Of a stretch of DNA of 64,000 nt, positions 8,892 to 20,755 are shown in pieces. The stretch's first letter is position 1. Every line of letters begins with the position of its first letter. The position numbers and the translations under genes are program-made. Below the pieces are notes generated by a model, which worked only from the letters and a program-made list of their open reading frames with translations, did not search any database and was not told where the DNA came from. The DNA lies in contig JARYLT010000005.1 in the NCBI GenBank assembly GCA_029907515.1, forward strand, positions 1 to 64,000. Reading direction: 5' to 3'. The stretch is from Spirochaetota bacterium. Its GTDB lineage: Bacteria; Spirochaetota; UBA4802; UB4802.

Positions 8892-9452
8892 TTACATACC
8901 CAACATTGCCTTCTTCAGGCTTTCCTGAACAGGCTTTGGTCCAAGCCATATTGCAAATAATGCTTTCTTAAGGTCAAGCCCGGCAACAGAACCCAATGTG
9001 GTTGTTTTCTTTGTTGCAGACGCAGTAAATACTGCTGTAATTCCTGTTTTTGGAGCATATCCCAATTGAATCACATCACCTTTTTTGAATTCAACAGCAT
9101 CAAAAAGTTTTAAGAAAGCGTCCTGTTTGGCAGTTGCATAACCACTTGATGCAGCCTGTGCAAAACCCTCTTTTGTAGCTTCAAGGAATCTTTCTTTATT
9201 AAGAAGCACAGAGTCAATCACCAGCACAACAGCCATTGGCTCATCAGCTTCTACTATTGCCTTTGCATCGGCTGTTTTAAGGCTTTCAGGTACCCACAAT
9301 GTTGCATAATACACTGTACCTAAAATCCCCTTTGTTCTTTTGCCAGTACCTTTCTTCACCAGATCTTTTCCTCCAAGACTCAGCGAAAAAACATCAGACA
9401 TCATGCAAACAGCAACCAGTAATGCTATAACAACTACTACACTTTTACGCAT
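8892..9452 (-). CDS. Chalcone-isomerase-like secreted protein
   Basis: Signal peptide; GTVYYATLWVPESLKTADAKAIVEADEPMAVVLVIDSVLLNKERFLEATKEGF. Confidence 0.7.
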   Translation of the reverse strand: MRKSVVVVIALLVAVCMMSDVFSLSLGGKDLVKKGTGKRTKGILGTVYYATLWVPESLKTADAKAIVEADEPMAVVLVIDSVLLNKERFLEATKEGFAQAASSGYATAKQDAFLKLFDAVEFKKGDVIQLGYAPKTGITAVFTASATKKTTTLGSVAGLDLKKALFAIWLGPKPVQESLKKAMLGM

Positions 9453-9539
9453 GTTTAACCTCCTTGCGTTATGGTAATTTTTTTATTACATATAGTTGAT
9501 GGTCATAGAGTACATACATTGTATTTATGCAATAGTCAA

Positions 9540-10193
9540 TTAAAAATTTTCCTGTTCAATTATAATTGACAGTGTATCCATAACATCAAAAAAATCATCC
9601 CATTCATAGTATTCTTTATCTTCAGGCAAAAACTTTTTCAAAAGACCCCTGGCAAACACAATATCAGCATACTTTGCCATCTCAATATCGGTTGGTCCAT
9701 CGCCTATGGCTATTTTACATGTGTGGCGATAGTTACTCATAATGTTAGCCTTTGCCACCAGCTCACCTTCATGCTCATAATCAGAATACACTTTGAGATA
9801 TTCACCGCTAGCATCAATTTTTGCTGCATAGATTGCCGTAACCTTATTTTTCAAATTGCCTAATTTTCGGACCACGCTATCGTACAATCCGCCTGATATG
9901 ATAATAACAGGGATTGATCTGTTATTGCAATATTCCAGAAACTCCTCAAATCCTGGCCGTATTTCTTTATCATCAATATAAGCAAGCATGTCTGAATATA
10001 ATGAAGAAGGCAACGATTCAAGTAGCTGTCGCACACCCTGCCTGATGGTAAGCTCCTTATTCCACATCTTTTTGCCAATTTCATCAAATAAACCTGGAGC
10101 AAAGGTTTTACACATACCAACAAATGTCTCAACGGTGGTTATCGTGCCATCAAAATCACAGAATATACAATATGTAGTATTGGTATGTTGCAT
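9540..10193 (-). CDS. HAD-superfamily phosphatase (MtnX/SerB-like)
   Basis: FCDFDGTITTVET; PVIIISGGLYDSVV; CKIAIGDGPTDIEMAKYADIVFARG. Confidence 0.85.
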   Translation of the reverse strand: MQHTNTTYCIFCDFDGTITTVETFVGMCKTFAPGLFDEIGKKMWNKELTIRQGVRQLLESLPSSLYSDMLAYIDDKEIRPGFEEFLEYCNNRSIPVIIISGGLYDSVVRKLGNLKNKVTAIYAAKIDASGEYLKVYSDYEHEGELVAKANIMSNYRHTCKIAIGDGPTDIEMAKYADIVFARGLLKKFLPEDKEYYEWDDFFDVMDTLSIIIEQENF

Positions 10194-10221
10194 TATTTGA
10201 TGGTTCTTTCGTTACGTTATG

Positions 10222-11808
10222 TTATATAGTATCCAATGAACTATCGCCCCGCGATTTTTCTAAAAGCGCTGTTGCATTATCCAAAATACTTCGGGAAGTG
10301 TGTGCCAGCTGCTGTATCTCATCAACCATCTGGGAAACAACTTCATTCATATGTTCAATGGCCTTTGCGCTTGCTTCAATTGCTGCTTTTTGTTCTTCAG
10401 TGCCAGCACCAATGTTTTTTGCCAGTTCAACGTTCTTTTCCATCTGGTCAATAATATTTTTTATATACTTCTCTTCAACGGTAACACTATCCTGCAGTAT
10501 TTTAATCTTTGAGGAACTTTCGGCCATACGGGCAATCAGATCCTTTAACATTTCAGCAGTTGTCCTGATAACCTCAACACCAGTTTCAGTGGTTTTTGTG
10601 CTCTGTATCAGCACTTTTTCAATATCTTTGATGCTCTCCGATGTTTGAAATGCCAGCTTCCCAATTTCATCCGCAACCACTGCAAATCCCCTGCCATACT
10701 CGCCTGCACGCGCAGCCTCAATGCTGGCGTTGAGTGACAGTAAATTTATCTTATCTGCTATATCAACTATTACGTTTATAGTGTCACCAATTTTCTGACT
10801 TTGCTCCCGTATCTGATTGATGGTTGCCTCAACCTCTTTGATTCTTTCGTTAGCATTGCCTGTACGCGCAACAACATTTTCAACTTCTTGAATTGTTTTA
10901 TCTAAATTTTGCCGCGTTTCGTTTTTTATAACTTTGAACTCACTGACAATCGTTTCCATCATTTCATTACCGCCCACCTGCTCTTCGGAAATGCGTGCTA
11001 TGCTTTCCGCTGAGCCCAGCAGTTCTTCCAGTGTTGCTGATATCTCTTCAAATGTTGATGCCTGATTCTGCATCTTTTCGTTAAATTTTATAGTGAGTAT
11101 ATCCTGCTGTTTTACCTGTTCCAGTAAATCTGCTACCTTTTCCTTTATAGTTTCGTTGAGCTGTCTCTGCATATCCGATTGCTGCTGAATAACAGAAAGT
11201 TGTCTGGTGGAGCGATCATCATATTGCTGTACTACTTTTATATTGCGTGAAGCTAATATTCCAAACACCGCTGTAATCATGATAAAGAAAATCTCGCGAA
11301 ATATAATAAAGCCGTGGACTGGCTTGCCATCAAGTGTTGCATCCCAGTGTATAACCGCTCCATGAGCTATCGCCACCAATAAAAATGCAGTCCATGTTAC
11401 TACAGTATAGCCAGTGTAAAAGGCCATAAGCCGTCGGTTGAAGTACAGTTGCAACATAACCAGTAATATAACCATAAGAACTGAACTGTTATACGACTCA
11501 AGTGCAAATGTCCAGTCATACTTTTGCGCATAGGCAAACTTGGCTACTAAAGATATATTGACACTGATAAATCCCAGAATCCATTCAAATACGCCAGTTG
11601 CTTTCAGTAATTTTTTTCTTTTATAAATAACATATGCCAGTATAACACAGATAGTGCTGATTAAGGATAATCGTAAAATTTCCAGAATATCCACTTCCGC
11701 CACTATCTGGAATATGTGAGCAATTCCAGCCATTATAATAAATATAATAATATATGTTTCACTTGATTTTATTTCCAGAACCTGACGGGCTGTATAGTTT
11801 GTTTTCAT
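10222..11808 (-). CDS. Methyl-accepting chemotaxis protein
   Basis: Multiple N-terminal TM helices; [47 protein letters not shown]. Confidence 0.95.
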   Translation of the reverse strand: MKTNYTARQVLEIKSSETYIIIFIIMAGIAHIFQIVAEVDILEILRLSLISTICVILAYVIYKRKKLLKATGVFEWILGFISVNISLVAKFAYAQKYDWTFALESYNSSVLMVILLVMLQLYFNRRLMAFYTGYTVVTWTAFLLVAIAHGAVIHWDATLDGKPVHGFIIFREIFFIMITAVFGILASRNIKVVQQYDDRSTRQLSVIQQQSDMQRQLNETIKEKVADLLEQVKQQDILTIKFNEKMQNQASTFEEISATLEELLGSAESIARISEEQVGGNEMMETIVSEFKVIKNETRQNLDKTIQEVENVVARTGNANERIKEVEATINQIREQSQKIGDTINVIVDIADKINLLSLNASIEAARAGEYGRGFAVVADEIGKLAFQTSESIKDIEKVLIQSTKTTETGVEVIRTTAEMLKDLIARMAESSSKIKILQDSVTVEEKYIKNIIDQMEKNVELAKNIGAGTEEQKAAIEASAKAIEHMNEVVSQMVDEIQQLAHTSRSILDNATALLEKSRGDSSLDTI

Positions 11809-12447
11809 AGGAACCTCACAAAATGTTATTCAAAGGCTCTCAGTACTTATAGTATATGATGTAGATAGCAACGTCAATAATAATACTTTAGTGACAATAA
11901 ATTGCTGTAAAATATCACCATGTTATCAGTACAAATTAGCATAATCATATTTTACATTATATATAATATAGCTCATACCGTCCAATTATCCTTATATTTT
12001 AGTTGAAAAAACTCAAGCTATATTCAGTCCTTTCACACAATGTAATTACTGCTATATTCAAACCAGCGGATATCCTGTATCCTGGCATCCATAATGAAAT
12101 TTGCACAGTGTTATCCTCCTAACTATAATATGGAAATTATATATACCAAATAATGGTCTATTCTTGTAATATCCGGATGTACATTGCCAGAAAACATGTG
12201 ATATACACTCCTGTCGCTTTTGGTGGCGAGGTAATATTACAATTTTTACCTGGAAAAAGTTAAGTAAAAAATACTGAAAATTTTTCATAAAAACATTTGC
12301 ATTTTTATGTTACTTGTAACCTGCTATGTGTGAATATTGTTACAAATTATTCTTTATTAAACGTTTACAGTATCAATCTGCATTCCTTGTTCTCTATGGT
12401 TAAAAAAAAGTGAATTACACTATGTGTATTGATCAAGGTAGCTTATC

Positions 12448-13710
12448 ATGAACACCATTAACATTGCACCATTAAACAAAAAACGCTATCTTCATGTATT
12501 GCTCCCCCTTTTTGTTGGCTCAATTATTGCATATTTAGACCGGGTCAATATTGCCTATGCCGCACTTACCATGAATAAGGATTTAGGCTTTTCGGCCGAG
12601 ATCTTTGGCATGGGTGCCGGTATTTTTTTTGTGGGCTATATACTTTTTGAAATTCCTGGCGCAATCATCGCGGAAAAATGGAACCCCAAAGGATGGCTCA
12701 TGCGTATCATGATTACCTGGGGTATTGTATCATTTTTCATGGCATTTATTACCAAACCATGGCATTTTTATCTGCTGCGCTTTTTACTGGGTACTGCTGA
12801 AGCAAGCTTTTACCCGGTATTATATGCAAGCATGATACCGCGCTGGTTTACACCAGAAGAACGCCCAAAAGCTATTGCCCTTATGCTGACATCACTTCAG
12901 GTTTCAGCAATTATTGGATCGCCTCTTGCGGGCTTTTTACTGGATATATCAGCATTTGGCCTTAAAGGCTGGCAGCTTTTATTTGTATGCGAAGCAATAC
13001 CAGCAGTGTTATTTGGAATACTTTTATATTTTATTCTTTCAAATGACCCATGGCAGGTTACATGGCTTACTGATGCAGAAAAGAAATATTTATCAGATAC
13101 GTTATCTCATGAATTAAAACAAAAAGGGCAGCATTACACCGTATGCCAGGCACTCAAAGATAAAGAAGTATTGAAACTGGCACTCATCTATTTTCTATGG
13201 ATAACTGGCTTCTGGGGTTTCAATTACTGGATGCCAACTGTCATCAAAGAATTATCAGGCTGGTCAAATATTGCCATTGGCCTTCTTTTTGCCATACCCA
13301 TGACATTGTCTCTGATTGTCATGGTGTATATTGGTCACTCATCGTCAAAAACCGGTGAAAAGCGCCTGCATGGCGCCCTACCACTTGTAATTGCTTCCAT
13401 TGGGCTTGGTGTGGGTGTTTTTATCAAAGACCCTGCAGTTAACATGATTTTTGTATGTCTGGCAGCAATTGGTGTCTTTGGTCCTTTTGGTGTGTGGTGG
13501 TCATACCCCACAACGTTTCTGTCCGGGGCAGCAGCTGCAGGAGCTATCGGCCTTATCAATTCATCCGGAAATATTGGCGGGTATGTTGGCCCATATCTTA
13601 TAGGCATCATTAAAAACATTACCAATTCATTTGAAGTATCATTTGTAATACTTGCATGTATGGTGCTGACATCTGGCATCATGATGCTCACGCTGAAGAA
13701 GAAGGTGTAA
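12448..13710 (+). CDS. MFS transporter (anion:cation symporter-like)
   Basis: YLDRVNIAYAALTMNKDLGFSAEIFGMGAGIFFVGYILFEIPGAIIAEKW; ~12 TM. Confidence 0.92.
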   Translation: MNTINIAPLNKKRYLHVLLPLFVGSIIAYLDRVNIAYAALTMNKDLGFSAEIFGMGAGIFFVGYILFEIPGAIIAEKWNPKGWLMRIMITWGIVSFFMAFITKPWHFYLLRFLLGTAEASFYPVLYASMIPRWFTPEERPKAIALMLTSLQVSAIIGSPLAGFLLDISAFGLKGWQLLFVCEAIPAVLFGILLYFILSNDPWQVTWLTDAEKKYLSDTLSHELKQKGQHYTVCQALKDKEVLKLALIYFLWITGFWGFNYWMPTVIKELSGWSNIAIGLLFAIPMTLSLIVMVYIGHSSSKTGEKRLHGALPLVIASIGLGVGVFIKDPAVNMIFVCLAAIGVFGPFGVWWSYPTTFLSGAAAAGAIGLINSSGNIGGYVGPYLIGIIKNITNSFEVSFVILACMVLTSGIMMLTLKKKV

Positions 13711-13712
13711 CC

Positions 13713-14231
13713 ATGAAAGGTTTTGTGCAATGTTATACCGGCAATGGCAAAGGGAAGACAACCGCAGCCATTGGGCTTGCTATCCGAGCGGCTGGCTGGG
13801 GCAAGCATTCAATTATCATTCAATTTTTAAAGGGACAAAAGTCAGGTGAACAAATAGCACTCAAGCGGTTTAACGATTTAATAACAATTGAAACATATGG
13901 AAGCAAAAACTTTTATATCCCTGGTAATAATGATACTGAACATAAAGCATTAGTGCACAAAGCATACAACCGCTGCATAGAAGTGTGTGGCGATAGTTCC
14001 TATGATATAATCATCTGTGATGAAATACTTACTGCGCTGCATTTCAAACTTATTGCAATTAACGATATTATTGCGTTGACACAAGCCAAACGAATTGACG
14101 CTGAACTTATTCTGACAGGAAGACAACTACCAAAAAAACTGTATCCATACTGTGACCTCATAACAGAGATGAAAGATATTAAACATTATTATGAAAAGGG
14201 AATCAGTGCACGGAAAGGAATAGAATGGTGA
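13713..14231 (+). CDS. cobO: Cob(I)yrinic acid a,c-diamide adenosyltransferase
   Basis: MKGFVQCYTGNGKGKTTAAIGLAIRAAGWGKHSIIIQFLKGQ; YDIIICDEI; RPheavy core replaced by ILTGRQLP; start moved to 13713 from the listed 13656. Confidence 0.9.
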   Translation: MKGFVQCYTGNGKGKTTAAIGLAIRAAGWGKHSIIIQFLKGQKSGEQIALKRFNDLITIETYGSKNFYIPGNNDTEHKALVHKAYNRCIEVCGDSSYDIIICDEILTALHFKLIAINDIIALTQAKRIDAELILTGRQLPKKLYPYCDLITEMKDIKHYYEKGISARKGIEW

Positions 14232-14237
14232 GTATAT

Positions 14238-14273
14238 AATCTAACGGCGAAGTTTAAGCTTCGCCGTTAGATT
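14238..14273. terminator. Bidirectional terminator hairpin
   Basis: AATCTAACGGCGAAG-loop-CTTCGCCGTTAGATT between convergent cobO and acs. Confidence 0.85.
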
Positions 14274-14283
14274 GGTATTTCGT

Positions 14284-16266
14284 TTACTTGCCCTGAAGTT
14301 TCTTTGCATCATTGATGAGTGTATCAACAACAGTTGGGTCTGCCAGTGTTGAAGTGTCACCCATACCTGATTTATCAAATTCTCCTGCTGCAATTTTCTT
14401 TAAGATTCGACGCATAATCTTACCTGAACGGGTCTTGGGAAGTACATCTGCCCACTGAATCATTTCAGGTGTTGCAATCGGTCCAATCTCCTTACGGACG
14501 TGAGCAACAAGCTCTTTCTTGAGTTCATCAGATTTTTCCACACCAGTCTTAAGGGTTACAAACGCATAGATTGACTGACCTTTAATTTCGTGTGGATAGC
14601 CAACAACTGCAGATTCAGCAACTTTTGGATGGGCAACAAGTGCAGATTCAATTTCAGCAGTACCCATACGGTGGCCGGATACGTTGATAACATCATCAAC
14701 ACGGCCAGTGATCTGGTAGTAACCGTCTTTGTCACGCTTACAGCCGTCACCGGTGAAGTACTTGCCAGGGAACTGTGTAAAGTATGTATTGAAGAATCTT
14801 TCAGGATCCCCATATACACCTCGCATCTGTCCTGGCCATGACCGCTTGATACACAGATTACCAGAACATACACCTTCTAATTCAGTACCATTATCATCAA
14901 CAATACATGGCTCAACGCCAAAGAATGGAACAGTTGCCATAGCTGGCTTAATGTCAATTGCACCTGGTAGTGGAGTGATGAGGATTCCACCGGTTTCTGT
15001 CTGCCACCATGTATCAACTATTGGACACTCACCCCTACCTATCTTGTTATAATACCAGTTCCATGCTTCTGGATTCAATGGTTCGCCAACTGAACCCAAC
15101 AACTGAATGGATGAAATATCATGCTTGTCAACCCAGCTGTCACCTTCTTTTGCCAGTGCACGGATAGCGGTTGGAGCGGTATAGAAAATATTAACTTTGT
15201 ATTTTTCAACGATTGCCCAGAATCTACCAAAGTCTGGATATGTAGGAACACCTTCAAACATAATGGTGGTTGCACCATTTGCCAATGGACCATAGACAAT
15301 GTAAGAGTGCCCTGTTACCCAGCCAATGTCAGCGGTACACCAGTAGATATCACCATCATGATAGTCAAAAATTATTTTGTGTGTGAATGCAACATAGGTT
15401 AAATAACCACCGGTTGTGTGCATTACACCTTTTGGCTTTCCAGTTGAACCAGAAGTATACAGAATAAACAGTGGATCTTCTGCATCCATCTGCTCAGCTG
15501 GGCAGTTGGCATCAACCTTTGCCATTTCTTCATGATACCACTTATCCATCTTGTTATCCCAGTTAACCTGGATCTTGTCGCCAACCCGTTTTACAACGAT
15601 GTGCAGGCGAACAGTTGGACATTCAGCAATAGCTTTATCAGCATTGTCCTTCTGTGGAACTGCTTTTGCACCACGGAAGGTTCCGTCGCAGGACACAACA
15701 ACTTCTGATTTACAGTCCTGAATTCGGTCACGAAGCGCTTCAGCTGAGAATCCACCAAATACTACCGAGTGAACAGCACCAATTCGTGTACATGCCAGGA
15801 TACCAATAGCAAGCTCAGGAATCATTGGGAGGAAGAATGTAACACGGTCACCTTTTTTAACTCCATTTGCCTTCAATACATTGGCAAATTTACATACCTG
15901 CTCGTGCAGTTCTTTGTAGGTGAACTTTTTGTCTTCGGTTGGCTCATTGCCTTCCCAGATCAAAGCAACCTGGTTGCCGCGTTTTTCAAGATGCCTGTCC
16001 AAACAGTTGTATGAAACATTAACCTTAGCATTGACAAACCATCGTACCCACAAATCCTTTGCTGTGGTACCATAGTTGCAATCCATTACCTTGTCCCATT
16101 TCTTGAACCAGGTAACATACTCTTCGGCAATCTTTCCCCAGAAACCTTCTGGATTTGCCAGTGATTCTTTCCACATCTTTTCGTACTCTTCCCGGCTCTT
16201 TATATACGCTTTCTTGCGGAATTTCTCAGGAACCGGGTAAATCTCTTTTAATGTAACTTCTGCCAT
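14284..16266 (-). CDS. acs: Acetyl-CoA synthetase
   Basis: [80 protein letters not shown]. Confidence 0.97.
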   Translation of the reverse strand: MAEVTLKEIYPVPEKFRKKAYIKSREEYEKMWKESLANPEGFWGKIAEEYVTWFKKWDKVMDCNYGTTAKDLWVRWFVNAKVNVSYNCLDRHLEKRGNQVALIWEGNEPTEDKKFTYKELHEQVCKFANVLKANGVKKGDRVTFFLPMIPELAIGILACTRIGAVHSVVFGGFSAEALRDRIQDCKSEVVVSCDGTFRGAKAVPQKDNADKAIAECPTVRLHIVVKRVGDKIQVNWDNKMDKWYHEEMAKVDANCPAEQMDAEDPLFILYTSGSTGKPKGVMHTTGGYLTYVAFTHKIIFDYHDGDIYWCTADIGWVTGHSYIVYGPLANGATTIMFEGVPTYPDFGRFWAIVEKYKVNIFYTAPTAIRALAKEGDSWVDKHDISSIQLLGSVGEPLNPEAWNWYYNKIGRGECPIVDTWWQTETGGILITPLPGAIDIKPAMATVPFFGVEPCIVDDNGTELEGVCSGNLCIKRSWPGQMRGVYGDPERFFNTYFTQFPGKYFTGDGCKRDKDGYYQITGRVDDVINVSGHRMGTAEIESALVAHPKVAESAVVGYPHEIKGQSIYAFVTLKTGVEKSDELKKELVAHVRKEIGPIATPEMIQWADVLPKTRSGKIMRRILKKIAAGEFDKSGMGDTSTLADPTVVDTLINDAKKLQGK

Positions 16267-16332
16267 CTATTACCTCCGATGTTTATATTGTAATATGCAC
16301 ATTATGGGCACCGCTAGAGTGCGGTGTAACCC

Positions 16333-16932
16333 CTACGCATTCCTGTATTGTTCTTTCAAATATGCAGCTATCATTGCATCATAGCCTGATGTCAACTCAA
16401 AAACCTTAATTGCCAGCCTGAAATTTGTCTTTTCTGATACAGCACCGTTATTAGCTTCCATCTCTTTAAGTACTGTTTCATAATCAGATGGGTCAACAAT
16501 GACCGTTACATATTTATAATTTTTAGCCGATGAGCGAAGCATTGCCGGCCCGCCAATATCTATATTTTCTATTGCTTCCTCCAGTGTGCATCCTTTTGCA
16601 ACTGTCTGCTTAAATGGATATAAGTTGATAACCACCATATCAATGGGAATGATACCATGCTTCTGCATTGCCGCAACATGTTCAGGATTATCACGCAAAC
16701 CCAGAAGAGCCCCATGTATCTTTGGATGTAGCGTTTTAACCCTGCCATCCATCATCTCAGGAAAACCAGTGTAATCTGAAACTTCAGTAACAGCAACACC
16801 AGAATCGCGCAAAAGCTTTGCTGTTCCTCCAGTAGATAAAATATCAACACCAAACGCTTTAAGCTTTGAAGCAAACGGTACTATCCCTGATTTATCTGAC
16901 AAGCTTATTAATGCTCGTTTAATTACTGACAT
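16333..16932 (-). CDS. purH: IMP cyclohydrolase, stand-alone PurH N-terminal (MGS-like) domain
   Basis: [72 protein letters not shown]; stops at ~199 aa with no AICARFT domain. Confidence 0.9.
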   Translation of the reverse strand: MSVIKRALISLSDKSGIVPFASKLKAFGVDILSTGGTAKLLRDSGVAVTEVSDYTGFPEMMDGRVKTLHPKIHGALLGLRDNPEHVAAMQKHGIIPIDMVVINLYPFKQTVAKGCTLEEAIENIDIGGPAMLRSSAKNYKYVTVIVDPSDYETVLKEMEANNGAVSEKTNFRLAIKVFELTSGYDAMIAAYLKEQYRNA

Positions 16933-17622
16933 TTTAACCTTATTTAACTATTTTAATTATAATAAAATTGTCTTTTATTATCATACTACGGTTATGACCA
17001 TTTGAATAAGCACCTGAAAAAATACAAGCATTTTTTAAATATGAACAAAACCACTGTGTTTTAACAATAATCAAGACAACGGATAGCATAATTTTGTGTA
17101 TGTTATTATTAAGATAACTATCAATTCTTCCTCATTATTGATATATTTATAATAGTTAATGTGTTACACAATGAAACTAAGCATTGAATACCCTTATTTC
17201 ACTTTTCTCTACATTATTACATACTGCTCTGCCCCCCTTCTCGTTCCGTGTGCGCTCTGCGATCCCTGCATTCTTTGCAAGATCCATTCTTTTATCTAAC
17301 ATAGAGTTTGCTGCGAGTACATACTTTTATCACATATTGCTCTGACACCATTATCGGCTCCCATTTCTATACTTTCATTTTCTGCATGAAACACAATATT
17401 TGACGTCGAGGCACAGTGATCGAGGCTATAAGACTTTGACCCTTCATTAAGCAGGCCTACAAGCGTTTGAGTGCCTGCAATTGTTGATTTACTACGGACG
17501 CCATCCTATTGATGCTCTGACCACCACATAGTCTTTTTTACCGATAACTATCGCACAGAATTAAAAAAATTTGATAATTATTGAAAATTTTTGTTGTCAC
17601 ACAGCAAAAATAATAGTATTTT

Positions 17623-17639
17623 TATACTAAAATAGTATA
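17623..17639. promoter_or_regulatory. Inverted repeat, putative TetR operator
   Basis: TATACTA-AAA-TAGTATA 15 bp upstream of the TetR start. Confidence 0.55.
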
Positions 17640-17654
17640 AAAGTATAAAATATT

Positions 17655-18227
17655 ATGACTAAACGAAAACAACAACAGATTTTAACCACAGCCGAGGCGA
17701 TGTTTAACCGTTTTGGCATAAAAAAAACGGCTATTGATGATATTGCCCGTGGTGCCCGGGTTGCTAAAGCCACTATCTACAATTATTTTGGCAACAAGGA
17801 AGGCTTGCTCAAGGCCTTAATTACACAAAAAATACAGCACTTTGAATCGGGCTTACTGAATATCGCTGAAACAGCCATAAATCCTGTTGATGCAATCAAA
17901 TCATTAATCCAGGAACATATACGCCTTTTTACCAGCAACCCTTTCATTAACGACCCAGCGCTGCAGGATAACGAATTAAAAGAAGAACTCAACCAAAAGG
18001 AAGAACATCTGCTACAAAAAATAGTACAGCACGCATCACGTAAGGGTTTATTACAAAGCGGCGACAGTAACCAGATAATCAATACGCTGCTATTACTGAT
18101 CAAAGGACTGGAATCATCCATTAAAAATATCTCTTTTTCAATGGATTCATTGAATAACAGCATCAATTTTATTTCAGAGACATTCTTTAAAGATAAGGCA
18201 AAGGAGGGACATAATGGCACAGCTTAA
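17655..18227 (+). CDS. TetR-family transcriptional regulator
   Basis: ILTTAEAMFNRFGIKKTAIDDIARGARVAKATIYNYFGNKEGLLKALI. Confidence 0.92.
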   Translation: MTKRKQQQILTTAEAMFNRFGIKKTAIDDIARGARVAKATIYNYFGNKEGLLKALITQKIQHFESGLLNIAETAINPVDAIKSLIQEHIRLFTSNPFINDPALQDNELKEELNQKEEHLLQKIVQHASRKGLLQSGDSNQIINTLLLLIKGLESSIKNISFSMDSLNNSINFISETFFKDKAKEGHNGTA

Positions 18228-18954
18228 GGTGATGCTGTTTGAATTCATTGTTTTTTCAGTTGCAGGATGGATATTAGAGGTTATTTACCGCTCACTTACC
18301 AATAAACGGTTTGTAAATCCTGGCTTTTTGACAGGTCCATACCTGCCTATCTATGGAACTGGCGCTCTGATTATTACCTCTATTGCGTATGCTACCATAC
18401 ATATTCCTGTAGTCTATAAATTTGTTATTTATTTTGTAGCATTAAGCCTGCTTGAATACATCACCGGTGTTATTCTGTATACAACGACTGGAAAACGATA
18501 CTGGGATTACACTGATGAACCCCTTAATATACAAGGACATGTATGTCTGCCTTTTTCGTTTATATGGGGCATGTTAGCATTAGCATTTGAATACGCTGGT
18601 CTGCCACTGTATGGCTATTTTGTTTCATCAATGAATACTGTTATCATTAATACTCTAATAAGCCTTGGCATGATACTCATGTTTACCGATTGCGTCCTGA
18701 CACACAATATTGTACAAAGATTACTGCATGCCCGATTGCCTGTATTGAATCCCACACAGTACAGGTTAGGATTTATTAAATTTCAGAATGATACACTCAT
18801 TTCATTGCGTGGCTTTATGGATACTGCTCTTTCATACAGAAAAAAATTTTCTACTATAAAGCCCCTGAACGCAAATAAAATTATTCGATTATTCAAAAAG
18901 AGATATACTGCACTAATCAGCACCATTCGTAATAAAAACGAAAATCACAAGTAA
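18214..18954 (+). CDS. Putative ABC-transporter permease-like membrane protein
   Basis: FSVAGWILEVIYRSLTNKRFVNPGFLTGPYLPIYGTGA; LLEYITGVILYTTTGKRYWDYTDEPLNIQGHVCLPFSFIWG. Confidence 0.75.
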   Translation: MAQLKVMLFEFIVFSVAGWILEVIYRSLTNKRFVNPGFLTGPYLPIYGTGALIITSIAYATIHIPVVYKFVIYFVALSLLEYITGVILYTTTGKRYWDYTDEPLNIQGHVCLPFSFIWGMLALAFEYAGLPLYGYFVSSMNTVIINTLISLGMILMFTDCVLTHNIVQRLLHARLPVLNPTQYRLGFIKFQNDTLISLRGFMDTALSYRKKFSTIKPLNANKIIRLFKKRYTALISTIRNKNENHK

Positions 18955-18974
18955 TACCAACATACAGGAGAATT

Positions 18975-19499
18975 ATGGAAAATAAAAGGTTGTTCTTATT
19001 GCCATTTTTACAGGATATACTTCACAATGAGGATTTTCAATCACTACGGCGTTACACACATCATGGCACAACAACATGCTATCACCACACACTGGAGGTA
19101 GCATGGTTAGTGTATAGATTAGCTGTGGCTTTAAAACTTGATTATGTTGCCGCAACACGCGGGGCATTGTTGCATGATTTCTTTATGTACAACTGGCGCA
19201 CAGGTGGCCCACGGCTTCATGGATTCAGGCACCCACGCATTGCACTCAATAACGCATCAAAACATTTTGTGTTGAGTCCAAAGGAAAAAGACAGTATCCT
19301 GCGCCACATGTGGCCGCTTACGCCACTTCCACCCCGCTATCCTGAATCATGGATAGTAACAGTAGCTGATAAGATAGTATCAACCATGGATTACTTTCGC
19401 TTTGTAAAAAGCAAATTAGTCTTTATGTATAATACCATACACACCTGCATGTGGTTACCATTGCTATCGCGATTCAATCGTCAGAAGCAGTATTCTTAA
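18975..19499 (+). CDS. HD-domain phosphohydrolase
   Basis: RRYTHHGTTTCYHHTLEVAWLVYRLA; GALLHDFFMYNW. Confidence 0.8.
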   Translation: MENKRLFLLPFLQDILHNEDFQSLRRYTHHGTTTCYHHTLEVAWLVYRLAVALKLDYVAATRGALLHDFFMYNWRTGGPRLHGFRHPRIALNNASKHFVLSPKEKDSILRHMWPLTPLPPRYPESWIVTVADKIVSTMDYFRFVKSKLVFMYNTIHTCMWLPLLSRFNRQKQYS

Positions 19500-19595
19500 A
19501 TCACTTTATTGCTTACTGGTTTGTTAAAACGCACGTGATCTCTCATGTGGCATCATAGCAGCCTGGATGATATTTACACGCAACAATAGCAGGTA

Positions 19596-20753
19596 CTATC
19601 GCCCCCTGTTGGCTATTAGGGCAGTAACCGGCAGGCCTCCATGGCTAAAATGTATTTCCTTATCAGCAGGGATGGTACATATGTGTTTAATCTCTGAAGG
19701 GATTAATACACAAAAACTCCATGCTGGATACCATTCTTTAAAAATTGACCCAAGGCGTTTATATAGTTGTATAGTATCATCAGTATGAATACGCTTCCCA
19801 TAGGGTGGATTGATAGTGCATAGAACCTTACCGCCTTCAACTACTTTTTTTTCTTTTAAGAAATCTCCAGTATATGTATGTATTTGGGCACCTGCTTTAA
19901 TGCTGTTTTGCTGTGTTATAGCTACCATATCAGGGTTACTGTCTCCAGCTATAATAGTTATATCCTTGTGCTCCTCTGGCTTTTTACGCATAATACCAGT
20001 GAATACACGCTTACGGAATGATGGCCAGTTCATAAAGGCAAATGTACGATTAGCTCCCGGTGGGATGGCATGAAGCATGCACCACGCCTCAATGGGGAAT
20101 GTACCACTGCCGCACATGGGATCAATGATGATATCGTAGTCATACACATTACATTCATATAATAGTGCTGCAGCCAGTGTTTCTCTTAGTGGTGCATCAC
20201 TGATATGCTGCTTATATCCACGCTTGTATAACGGCTGTCCGCTTGAATCCAAACTTATCATGCATTCGTCACGGTCAAAGCGCACAAATACCTTTTGCAC
20301 TAAACTATCATAGTTTGGTATGGCAAACATGGACAGGCGCTTTTCTATTGCTTTTACTACTTCCTGGCCAATTCTTTCAGTATGATGCAGTTTTGATTTA
20401 TGCACACTCACATCAACATCAATTGTATATCCCTGTATATATAGTTCCCACGGAAATTCTTTGAGTGTGCGATAGATCTCATTAAAATGATACGCCCTGA
20501 AATGACACAGCCGCATCAGTATCCGTGTTGCAACCCGTGAATAGTAGTTTGCCGTGTAACAGTGCTCTAACGTTCCCCTGAATGTAACTCCACCTTTTGT
20601 AACAGTACATCCCTGTATACCTGATAGCTCTAGTTCTTTTTTGGCCGTTTCTTCAAACCCAGGCTGTACTACTGCAAAAAACGTATGATGCTTCTTGATT
20701 ATATGCTGAAAAATTCGGCGCTGTATGGCTTTTTGTGAAGTGCTGAAATTCAT
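19596..20753 (-). CDS. THUMP-domain class I SAM-dependent RNA methyltransferase (RlmL/Trm-like)
   Basis: TNYYSRVATRILMRLCHFRAYHFNEIYRTLKEFPWELY; IIDPMCGSGTFPIEAW; INPPYGKR. Confidence 0.9.
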   Translation of the reverse strand: MNFSTSQKAIQRRIFQHIIKKHHTFFAVVQPGFEETAKKELELSGIQGCTVTKGGVTFRGTLEHCYTANYYSRVATRILMRLCHFRAYHFNEIYRTLKEFPWELYIQGYTIDVDVSVHKSKLHHTERIGQEVVKAIEKRLSMFAIPNYDSLVQKVFVRFDRDECMISLDSSGQPLYKRGYKQHISDAPLRETLAAALLYECNVYDYDIIIDPMCGSGTFPIEAWCMLHAIPPGANRTFAFMNWPSFRKRVFTGIMRKKPEEHKDITIIAGDSNPDMVAITQQNSIKAGAQIHTYTGDFLKEKKVVEGGKVLCTINPPYGKRIHTDDTIQLYKRLGSIFKEWYPAWSFCVLIPSEIKHICTIPADKEIHFSHGGLPVTALIANRGR

Positions 20754-20755
20754 GG

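Noticed and set aside
12058-12288. 76-aa minus ORF between the MCP and MFS genes
   Set aside because: No domain, no convincing start signal, AT-rich non-coding composition.
13656-13712. N-terminal extension of CobO in the ORF track
   Set aside because: Overlaps the MFS gene in another frame; the conserved protein begins at MKGFVQCYTGNGKGKTT (13713).
16308-16330. CACCGC-TAGAGT-GCGGTG hairpin between purH and acs as a riboswitch or terminator
   Set aside because: Short stem without a T-run or recognisable aptamer; left unannotated.
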